From contig CAKZNY010000235.1 in assembly GCA_937132145.1 (NCBI GenBank), positions 1 through 12,376 on the forward strand: a DNA stretch of 12,376 nt, given 5' to 3'. The position numbers and the translations under genes were made by a program. Source of the DNA: an uncultured Paracoccaceae bacterium. Its GTDB lineage: Bacteria > Pseudomonadota > Alphaproteobacteria > Rhodobacterales > Rhodobacteraceae. The notes beneath the pieces are model-generated. The model saw only the letters and a list, made by a program, of their open reading frames with translations, was not told where the DNA came from and ran no database searches. Positions 7,110 to 12,376 of the stretch are shown here, piece by piece; the stretch's first letter is position 1; every line of letters starts with the position of its first letter.

Positions 7110-7143
7110 TTTCGGCATCTACACTTTCCAGTGGGTGCCGAAA
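7110..7143. repeat. Hairpin upstream of accB
   Basis: TTTCGGCA (7110-7117) and TGCCGAAA (7136-7143) are perfect inverted 8-mers. Inside, CACT (7122-7125) can pair with AGTG (7130-7133) around TTCC, and T7118 and C7119 can pair with G7135 and G7134. It lies between the stop of the DsbA-like gene and the accB start. No T-run follows in either direction, so it is not a standard terminator. It could stabilise the upstream mRNA end or act in the accB leader. Confidence 0.5.
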
Positions 7144-7203
7144 CGCGTATAAGTGCCCGCAGAACCTAATACCGGCTTAACCGGAGAAAACCCCGAGGAA
7201 ATC

Positions 7204-7686
7204 ATGGGCGACAAAAAACAAAACACCGACGTAGAGTTCATCGCGGCACTGGCCGAATTGTTACGCACCAACGACCTCACCGAAATCGAGGTTATGCGCG
7301 AGTTTGGCAAAGATGATGTCCTGAATGTACGTGTGGCTCGCCAAATACCAACCGCCGTCGTTGCAGCCCCTATTGCAGCTCCGGTTGCTGTTGCTGCCGC
7401 GCCGATTACCGCGGCTGCTCCTGTTGCTGAGGCGGAGGATCCGACTCAGCATGCGGGTGCTGTGAACTCTCCAATGGTTGGTACGGCGTATCTGTCGGCT
7501 GAACCCGGCTCTGATGTGTTCGTAAAAGTTGGGGACACAGTTAAAGAAGGCCAAACGCTTCTGATCATCGAGGCGATGAAAACCATGAACCAGATACCGG
7601 CCCCGAAATCGGGCAAGGTCGCACGCATACTGGTCGACGATGGCGCACCCGTTGAATTCGGCGATCCGCTGATCATCCTAGAATAA
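7204..7686 (+). CDS. accB: Biotin carboxyl carrier protein of acetyl-CoA carboxylase
   Basis: AccB carries the carboxylated biotin between biotin carboxylase and carboxyltransferase in the committed step of fatty-acid synthesis. The protein has 160 residues. An N-terminal region (about 1-47) is followed by an Ala/Pro/Val-rich flexible linker (about 50-80) and a C-terminal biotinyl domain (about 85-160). The biotinylated lysine is Lys126 in EAMKTMN; Thr after the lysine instead of Met or Leu is, as I recall, usual in this group. ATG at 7204 is preferred over the in-frame GTG at 7153. It has GAGGAA at 7195-7200, and it gives the normal start of the family (MGDKKQNTDVEFIAALAELL). It is 17 bases upstream of accC and surely co-transcribed with it. 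Confidence 0.96.
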   Translation: MGDKKQNTDVEFIAALAELLRTNDLTEIEVMREFGKDDVLNVRVARQIPTAVVAAPIAAPVAVAAAPITAAAPVAEAEDPTQHAGAVNSPMVGTAYLSAEPGSDVFVKVGDTVKEGQTLLIIEAMKTMNQIPAPKSGKVARILVDDGAPVEFGDPLIILE

Positions 7687-7703
7687 ATCGGGGAACCGGA
7701 CGC

Positions 7704-9056
7704 ATGTTCAAGAAAATCCTCATCGCAAACCGTGGTGAAATCGCCCTACGCGTTATTCGCGCCTGTAAAGAAATGGGCATCGGCTCCGTCGCGGTGCACT
7801 CCACCGCTGACGCTGACGCAATGCACGTTCGCATGGCCGACGAGAGCGTTTGCATCGGCCCCCCATCGAGCACACTCAGCTACCTGTCGATCCCCAATAT
7901 CATTTCGGCGTGCGAAATCACGGGTGCCGAGGCGATCCACCCCGGATACGGATTCCTGTCTGAAAACGCCAATTTTGTGCAAATCATTCAGGACCACGGA
8001 CTGACATTCATCGGCCCGACGGCAGATCACATCAAAACGATGGGTGACAAAATCACCGCTAAAATCACCATGAAAAACCTTGGCGTGCCTTGTGTCCCCG
8101 GTTCTCCGGGCGGTGTTGCGACGGTCGAAGAAGCCATGAAAATCTCCACGGAACTGGGCTTTCCCGTCATCGTCAAAGCGACTGCCGGTGGTGGTGGCCG
8201 TGGCATGAAGGTTGCTAAAACGGCGGATGATCTCGAAGAATCTTTCCGTACAGCGCGCGCTGAAGCCAAATCTGTGTTCGGGAATGATGAAGTCTATATC
8301 GAGAAATATCTGACCCTGCCCCGCCACATCGAAATTCAGGTTTTCGGCGACGGTAAAGGCAAGGCCGTGCATTTGGGCGAGCGTGACTGCTCCTTACAAC
8401 GCCGCCACCAAAAGGTGCTAGAGGAATGCCCGTCGCCCGTTATCGATGCCGCCACGCGCGCTAAAATCGGCAAGGTTTGTGCGGATGCGGTGGCCTCGAT
8501 CAACTACGCAGGGGCCGGTACGATTGAATTCCTCTATGAAAATGACGAATTCTTCTTCATCGAAATGAACACCCGCCTGCAAGTGGAACACCCAGTGACC
8601 GAGGCCGTTTACGGTGTCGATCTGGTTCGCGAACAAATCCTCGTGGCCGCTGGCGAGCCGATGTCCTTCAAGCAAGAAGACCTTGTGCCAAACGGCCATT
8701 CGATTGAATGCCGGATTAACGCCGAAAAAGTACCGGAATTCCGTCCATCGCCAGGCAAGATTTCACAATTTCATGCGCCAGGCGGATTGGGCGTTCGGAT
8801 GGACAGCCACATCTATGACGGCTATTCCATCCCGCCTTACTACGACAGTTTGATTGCAAAACTTATCGTGCATGCACCGGATCGCGACGCAGCCTTCGCT
8901 CGGTTGGAACGTGCCTTGGACGAGTTGATCGTCGACGGGGTCGATACCACCACCCCGTTGCATCGGGCGTTGCTGAACGAACCTGACATTCGGTCAGGCA
9001 ATTATGACATTCACTGGCTGGAGAACTGGCTAGAGACAACAACAAGCTTTGACTGA
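7704..9056 (+). CDS. accC: Biotin carboxylase subunit of acetyl-CoA carboxylase
   Basis: AccC uses ATP and bicarbonate to carboxylate the biotin on AccB. The length of 450 residues is typical. The N-terminal pre-ATP-grasp domain contains HPGYGFLSEN (79-88). The ATP-grasp domain has Lys116, Lys158, the glycine-rich loop GGGGRGM (162-168), His208, Lys237, and the metal-binding Glu275 and Glu287 with Asn289 and Arg291. Arg337 (ECRINAE) is the conserved catalytic arginine. From Lys158 onward the residues match the E. coli enzyme with a constant shift of one. The start ATG at 7704 fits the conserved MFKKILIANRGEIALR. The carboxyltransferase genes accA and accD are not in the window. The last seven nucleotides before its stop codon are shared with the start of aat. 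Confidence 0.98.
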   Translation: MFKKILIANRGEIALRVIRACKEMGIGSVAVHSTADADAMHVRMADESVCIGPPSSTLSYLSIPNIISACEITGAEAIHPGYGFLSENANFVQIIQDHGLTFIGPTADHIKTMGDKITAKITMKNLGVPCVPGSPGGVATVEEAMKISTELGFPVIVKATAGGGGRGMKVAKTADDLEESFRTARAEAKSVFGNDEVYIEKYLTLPRHIEIQVFGDGKGKAVHLGERDCSLQRRHQKVLEECPSPVIDAATRAKIGKVCADAVASINYAGAGTIEFLYENDEFFFIEMNTRLQVEHPVTEAVYGVDLVREQILVAAGEPMSFKQEDLVPNGHSIECRINAEKVPEFRPSPGKISQFHAPGGLGVRMDSHIYDGYSIPPYYDSLIAKLIVHAPDRDAAFARLERALDELIVDGVDTTTPLHRALLNEPDIRSGNYDIHWLENWLETTTSFD

Positions 9057-9696
9057 CATCACTGAATTAACACCCGAACTTTTGCTGCGCGCATATTGTT
9101 CGGGTGTATTTCCAATGGCTGAAACCGCCGAAGACACCTCCGTATTCTGGGTAGACCCCGAAAGACGCGGCATCATCCCGCTGGATGGTTTCCATGTCTC
9201 GAAAAGCCTACGTAAACGTTTGTTATCAGGCAAATATGAATTCACTGTTAACACCTGTTTTGAATGCGTACTCGATGCCTGCGCGAACCGCGATGAGACG
9301 TGGATCAACCCAACAATCCGCGCACAGTATAACGAATTACACCGCCTCGGTTTTGCCCATTCCGTTGAAGTCTGGAAAGACGGAGAGTTGTCCGGTGGTC
9401 TTTACGGCGTAAGCATTGGCAGTGTGTTTTTCGGGGAAAGCATGTTCTCCACCATGACCGACGGCTCCAAACTTGCATTGGTGGCACTGGTTGCACGACT
9501 GAAAGTTGGCGGATTTACGTTGCTGGATACACAATTTTCAACCGCCCACCTCGCCACGATGGGCGGTGTCGAGATTGCGCGGGAAGATTTCAGGAACAGG
9601 CTAGTAAAAGCCTTGGAAATCAAAGCAGACCTATGGAAATTATCCGCTGAAACAAGTCCTTACGAGATTTGGCAACTAAGCACCCAGACATCGTAA
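9049..9696 (+). CDS. aat: Leucyl/phenylalanyl-tRNA--protein transferase
   Basis: Aat adds Leu or Phe from aminoacyl-tRNA to proteins with N-terminal Arg or Lys, marking them for ClpS-ClpAP in the N-end rule pathway. The protein has 215 residues. Family signatures are visible: ELLLRAYCSGVFPMAE near the N-terminus, FWVDPERRGIIPLDGFHVSKSL (split 33-54), then GGLYGVSIGSVFFGESMFS (116-134) with DGSK (138-141), and LLDTQFSTAHLATMGG (158-173). The start is TTG at 9049-9051, eight bases inside the end of accC. It is chosen because the next in-frame ATG falls within the conserved GVFPMAE block and would remove essential sequence. The ribosome binding site is poor, so translational coupling to accC is likely. 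The 3' end overlaps the convergent DUF2155 gene by 37 bp. Confidence 0.95.
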   Translation: MTDITELTPELLLRAYCSGVFPMAETAEDTSVFWVDPERRGIIPLDGFHVSKSLRKRLLSGKYEFTVNTCFECVLDACANRDETWINPTIRAQYNELHRLGFAHSVEVWKDGELSGGLYGVSIGSVFFGESMFSTMTDGSKLALVALVARLKVGGFTLLDTQFSTAHLATMGGVEIAREDFRNRLVKALEIKADLWKLSAETSPYEIWQLSTQTS

Positions 9697-10124
9697 CGCG
9701 GGTGATCCAGCGCAGATAACGCGGGGCTAGATGCAAACATCCAGCCGATAAAACGCGGCTCATCCTCGCGAATGTCCTTGATTATCAACTGCGCGAAGGC
9801 GTCGGAATTAATGTCGCCCTGCGGATATCGGCAAGCCAGCAACGTGACCTCCAAGCGTTCGTAAATAACCGTCTCTCCGACAGTAATCACGATATCCCGC
9901 GCCGTACCGTTGATGCGATCCAAACCGCGCAGCAAGGCAGTTTGTGCAACGTCTGACATAACCGGCTGTAGCGCGATTTCTTGATAGGGCGCCGGAATAC
10001 TGTATTCGGTGTCCGAAAGTGTTTCGACTAGGATTTCTGAATCTATCACGTCCAGTAGCGATTGCGCAGGTGCGACGGGGGCGTAGATCAACGCGAGCAG
10101 TAAAACCGATATTTTAGTCGTCAT
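9660..10124 (-). CDS. DUF2155 family exported protein
   Basis: This small periplasmic protein of unknown function is common in Alphaproteobacteria. The sequence is 154 residues: a signal peptide (hydrophobic 6-17, cleavage probably after APA at 20), then the DUF2155 domain at about 62-151 with LEVTLLAC, RFIGWMFASSPALSALDHP and YDVWVLSC. Cys98 and Cys151 are conserved in my recollection of the family and could form a disulfide. I prefer ATG at 10122-10124 over a TTG twelve bases upstream: the ATG gives a compact signal peptide and has GGTGG five bases before it. The start lies within the end of mlaD (11-base overlap), which suggests coupled translation. Its 3' end runs into aat on the other strand. 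Function remains unknown; the mlaD neighbour hints at an envelope role. Confidence 0.88.
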   Translation of the reverse strand: MTTKISVLLLALIYAPVAPAQSLLDVIDSEILVETLSDTEYSIPAPYQEIALQPVMSDVAQTALLRGLDRINGTARDIVITVGETVIYERLEVTLLACRYPQGDINSDAFAQLIIKDIREDEPRFIGWMFASSPALSALDHPRYDVWVLSCQIS

Positions 10125-10560
10125 TATCGCCACCAAACTTTAACAACAGGTTAAGCAGGCTGACAGACCCTTGTGTGAAGACAAACTCGCCACCTGGCTC
10201 CAACATAAACGGCGACCCTCCGGCGGTGACCTCAAGATATGCTCCGCCGAGCAAACCATCGGTAGAAACCTTAATTTCCGCGTCGTCAGGAATTAACACA
10301 TCGTTATTAATCGAGACCGTGGTGACCGCTTCATAGGTATCCGGATCCAGCGAAATTGACGTCAGAGTGCCCACTTTCACCCCAGACAATTTCACATCAC
10401 TGCCGATATTCAGGCCGGCAACGCTGCGAAAACTTGCGGTAAGGGAGTACTGATTAGTGTCCGATGAATACCCGCTAATTTGCGTGGCGTAGTACAGAAA
10501 ACTACCGGCCACAGCCAAAACCACTGCTCCGATTAGTGTTTCTGATACGTTGTTTGCCAT
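10114..10560 (-). CDS. mlaD: MlaD-type MCE-domain lipid-transport subunit
   Basis: MlaD is the inner-membrane-anchored, periplasmic hexameric ring of the Mla phospholipid transporter, working with MlaE, MlaF, MlaB and the soluble carrier MlaC. The protein has 148 residues: one transmembrane segment (about 9-27), then a single MCE domain (about 37-130) with RSVAGLNIGSDVKLSGVKVG and TDGLLGGAYLEV, and a hydrophobic C-terminal helix SVSLLNLLLKF that would line the ring pore. The ATG at 10558-10560 gives the usual MANNVSETLIGA start. No mlaE, mlaF, mlaB or mlaC gene is in the window. It lies 16 bases after the NDUFA12-type gene and overlaps the DUF2155 gene, so the three probably form one transcription unit. 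Confidence 0.94.
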   Translation of the reverse strand: MANNVSETLIGAVVLAVAGSFLYYATQISGYSSDTNQYSLTASFRSVAGLNIGSDVKLSGVKVGTLTSISLDPDTYEAVTTVSINNDVLIPDDAEIKVSTDGLLGGAYLEVTAGGSPFMLEPGGEFVFTQGSVSLLNLLLKFGGDNDD

Positions 10561-10576
10561 ACCCTAAAAGCCCCTT

Positions 10577-10948
10577 TTATTCAGGTTGCCATGCCTCGTA
10601 ATCAGTGGCGGCGGACTTGGGCGACAAAATGCTGCCCGGCGGGTGATAGGCGGCACCTGTCCCGCTCATATTTGGAATATGCGGTTTTTCCCACGACTTG
10701 TGTTTTAGCGGCGTGGTGCCCGGACATTCATCAAACGTGTGGTGAAGCCATCCATGCCAGTCAGGGGAAACGCGCGAACCCTCAATCGGGCCATCATAAA
10801 TCACCCAACGCTTCGTGTTGTCTTTGTTGGTGTAATACTTGTTGCCAAGCTCGTCTTCCCCAACCAGAACCCCGTTGCGCCACGTGAAAATCTGTGTGCC
10901 GAACGACTGCCCATTCCACCATGTAAGTAACCGTAAGATAAATTTCAT
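10577..10948 (-). CDS. NDUFA12-family NADH:ubiquinone oxidoreductase accessory subunit
   Basis: This is the bacterial homologue of mitochondrial complex I subunit NDUFA12 (B17.2), a small peripheral subunit on the hydrophilic arm; it is a known supernumerary subunit in Paracoccus denitrificans. The protein has 123 residues with no signal peptide or membrane span. Typical stretches are LLTWWNGQSFGTQIFTWRNG (8-27), VGEDELGNKYY (29-39), RWVIYDGPIEGSRVSPDWHGWLHH (split 47-70), and a Pro-rich end with PNMSGTGAAYHPPGS. The start ATG at 10946-10948 has GGAG five bases upstream. No other complex I genes are in the window, so this subunit gene is away from any nuo cluster. It is the first of three packed leftward genes, 64 bases downstream of clpX. 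Confidence 0.93.
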   Translation of the reverse strand: MKFILRLLTWWNGQSFGTQIFTWRNGVLVGEDELGNKYYTNKDNTKRWVIYDGPIEGSRVSPDWHGWLHHTFDECPGTTPLKHKSWEKPHIPNMSGTGAAYHPPGSILSPKSAATDYEAWQPE

Positions 10949-11012
10949 AATGGCTCCAGCAGCAATGTTTATCCAGCTTATGCCCTAATTTCTTGGGGCA
11001 GGTCTAGCCCCG
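10949..11012. other. Short spacer between clpX and the NDUFA12-type gene
   Basis: The 64 bases contain two mutually exclusive small inverted repeats: TGCCC/GGGCA (10981-10985 with 10996-11000, or close to it) and GGGGC/GCCCC (10995-10999 with 11007-11011). On the minus strand neither is followed by a T-run, so clpX transcription may read into the downstream genes. The ribosome binding site GGAG of the NDUFA12-type gene lies at its left end. Confidence 0.35.
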
Positions 11013-12278
11013 TCAGGAGGCCGACGCGGTTTCGTCTTCTTTTTCCGAGTAAATCAGCAACGGTTCGCCGTCGCGCCGCACGGCTTCGGCATTCACCACA
11101 ATCTCGTCAACGGTGCCCATGCCAGGAAGTTCAAACATTGAATCCAGCAGAATTTCCTCAAGAATGGAGCGCAATCCGCGTGCCCCTGTTTTCCGGTCAA
11201 TAGCCCGCGCAGCAATCGCCACCAGCGAATCATCCGTGAAGGTCAGTTGCACATCTTCCATCTCGAACAGGCGTTGGTACTGTTTCACCAGCGCATTTTT
11301 AGGTTGGGTCAGAATGGTAACAAGCGCATCTTCATCCAGATCGGTCAGCGCCGCAATCACCGGTAGGCGGCCGACAAATTCCGGGATCAAGCCGAATTTC
11401 AACAAGTCCTCGGGTTCCAACTGCTGCAAAACCTCGCCGACAGATTTATCATCGTCGCTTTTCACATCAGCCCCGAAGCCCATCGCCGTGCCCTTGAAGC
11501 GCTGCGAAATGATCTTGTCGAGGCCCGAGAATGCGCCACCGCAGATGAAAAGAATGTTAGAGGTATCCACTTGCAAGAATTCTTGCTGCGGATGCTTGCG
11601 CCCGCCTTGCGGAGGAACGGAGGCAATCGTGCCCTCCATAATCTTCAACAAGGCTTGCTGCACGCCCTCGCCCGACACATCGCGGGTGATCGAGGGGTTG
11701 TCGGACTTACGGCTGATCTTGTCGACCTCGTCGATGTAGACGATGCCGCGCTGCGCCCGCTCGACATTGTAGTCGGCCGACTGGAGCAGCTTGAGGATGA
11801 TGTTCTCGACGTCTTCGCCGACGTAACCCGCCTCGGTCAGGGTGGTGGCGTCAGCCATGGTGAAGGGCACGTCGAGAATGCGCGCCAGGGTCTGCGCCAG
11901 CAGGGTCTTGCCGCAGCCGGTGGGGCCGATCAGCAGGATGTTCGACTTGGCCAGTTCCACATCGCTCGACTTCGAGGCGTGGCTGAGCCGCTTGTAGTGG
12001 TTGTGGACCGCGACTGAGAGCACCCGCTTGGCGACATCCTGGCCGATCACGTAGTCGTCCAGCACATCGCAGATATCGCGCGGAAGAGGTACGCCGTCGG
12101 CCGATTTGATCAGGTTGTTCTTGGTTTCCTCGCGGATGATGTCCATGCACAGCTCGACGCATTCATCGCAGATGAAGACGGTCGGCCCGGCAATCAGCTT
12201 GCGGACCTCGTGCTGACTTTTGCCGCAGAACGAGCAATAGAGGGTATTCTTGCTGTCCGAACCACTGCTCTTTGTCAT
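11013..12278 (-). CDS. clpX: ATP-dependent Clp protease ATP-binding subunit ClpX
   Basis: ClpX is the hexameric AAA+ unfoldase that feeds substrates into ClpP. The length of 421 residues is normal. The N-terminal zinc-binding domain has Cys15, Cys18, Cys37 and Cys40 (CSFC...CDEC). The AAA+ module follows: Walker A GPTGCGKT (118-125), pore loop GYVGED (151-156), Walker B IVYIDE (179-184), the RKH loop (227-229), the ClpP-binding loop as MGF (266-268) in place of the E. coli IGF, and the sensor-2 motif GARGLR (365-370). The start ATG at 12276-12278 has GGAG six bases upstream. clpP, which usually precedes clpX, is not in the 98 bases to the right. The middle of the gene has notably higher GC at third codon positions than its 3' half. 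The identity is certain. Confidence 0.98.
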   Translation of the reverse strand: MTKSSGSDSKNTLYCSFCGKSQHEVRKLIAGPTVFICDECVELCMDIIREETKNNLIKSADGVPLPRDICDVLDDYVIGQDVAKRVLSVAVHNHYKRLSHASKSSDVELAKSNILLIGPTGCGKTLLAQTLARILDVPFTMADATTLTEAGYVGEDVENIILKLLQSADYNVERAQRGIVYIDEVDKISRKSDNPSITRDVSGEGVQQALLKIMEGTIASVPPQGGRKHPQQEFLQVDTSNILFICGGAFSGLDKIISQRFKGTAMGFGADVKSDDDKSVGEVLQQLEPEDLLKFGLIPEFVGRLPVIAALTDLDEDALVTILTQPKNALVKQYQRLFEMEDVQLTFTDDSLVAIAARAIDRKTGARGLRSILEEILLDSMFELPGMGTVDEIVVNAEAVRRDGEPLLIYSEKEDETASAS

Positions 12279-12376
12279 CGCTATCTCCAGGCGCGCCTCA
12301 GCGCCGAATCATTATGGCTGGCCGTGAAGAACACGGTAACAACCGAATCTGGCCAAATTGTATTTTACCGTCGTTG
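12279..12376 (-). promoter_or_regulatory. clpX upstream region
   Basis: The 98 bases upstream of clpX hold no gene that I can see. An inverted repeat GGCGC/GCGCC (12290-12294 with 12301-12305, loop of six) lies just before the ribosome binding site. TAAAAT and TACAAT -10-like hexamers occur on the minus strand near 12356-12366, but their -35 partners would lie outside the window. A clpX-specific promoter is plausible, not shown. Confidence 0.3.

Noticed and set aside
7153..7203. Upstream GTG start for accB
   Set aside because: It would add 17 residues of unconserved sequence, and ATG at 7204 has a good GAGGAA site and the normal family N-terminus.
10125..10136. Upstream TTG start for the DUF2155 gene
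   Set aside because: ATG at 10124 gives a standard signal peptide and a nearby GGTGG site; the TTG only adds four residues.
10995..11011. GGGGC/GCCCC hairpin after clpX as an intrinsic terminator
   Set aside because: The stem is five pairs and no T-run follows on the clpX strand.
1..12376. CRISPR array, insertion sequence, prophage, tRNA or rRNA gene
   Set aside because: No spaced direct repeats, transposase or integrase signatures, terminal repeats, tRNA cloverleaf with CCA-adjacent T-arm or rRNA sequence was recognised anywhere in the window.

Overview
The window is ordinary chromosomal backbone from an alphaproteobacterium, most likely a member of the Rhodobacterales/Roseobacter group. 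The evidence is the RNase E with a long acidic insertion in its S1 domain and a C-terminal GWW motif, an NDUFA12-type complex I subunit, a DUF2155 periplasmic protein, and the order accB-accC-aat next to DUF2155-mlaD-NDUFA12. Base composition is moderate (roughly mid-50s % GC by eye). There is no sign of phage, transposon, CRISPR, toxin-antitoxin or other accessory content. I found no undescribed system; what deserves a second look is regulatory or evolutionary.

Left part (1-5060). A penicillin-binding protein 1A gene (mrcA) runs leftward off the window edge. It is divergent from rne (RNase E), with about 510 bases between them. That gap holds a good sigma-70-like promoter for mrcA and, on the rne side, a series of inverted repeats that could form a structured rne leader. 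rne ends at a strong bidirectional hairpin terminator shared with the next, convergent gene.

Middle (5046-9696). A class I/II PLP-dependent aminotransferase (leftward) is divergent from a secreted DsbA/ScsC-like thiol-disulfide protein (rightward). Then come accB and accC, the biotin carrier and biotin carboxylase of acetyl-CoA carboxylase, which catalyse and carry the first half-reaction of fatty-acid synthesis. They are followed by aat, the leucyl/phenylalanyl-tRNA-protein transferase of the N-end rule, which overlaps the end of accC and appears to start at TTG.

Right part (9660-12376). Four genes run leftward: clpX (unfoldase of ClpXP), an NDUFA12-family complex I accessory subunit, mlaD (an MCE lipid-transport subunit) and a DUF2155 exported protein. 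The last three are tightly packed and probably co-transcribed. The DUF2155 gene and aat converge and overlap by 37 bp. An internal clpX segment has clearly higher GC at third codon positions than the rest of the gene, which suggests a recombination patch.

The common themes are cell-envelope construction (PBP1A, MlaD, fatty-acid precursor supply, periplasmic disulfide chemistry), RNA and protein turnover (RNase E, Aat, ClpX) and respiration (NDUFA12).
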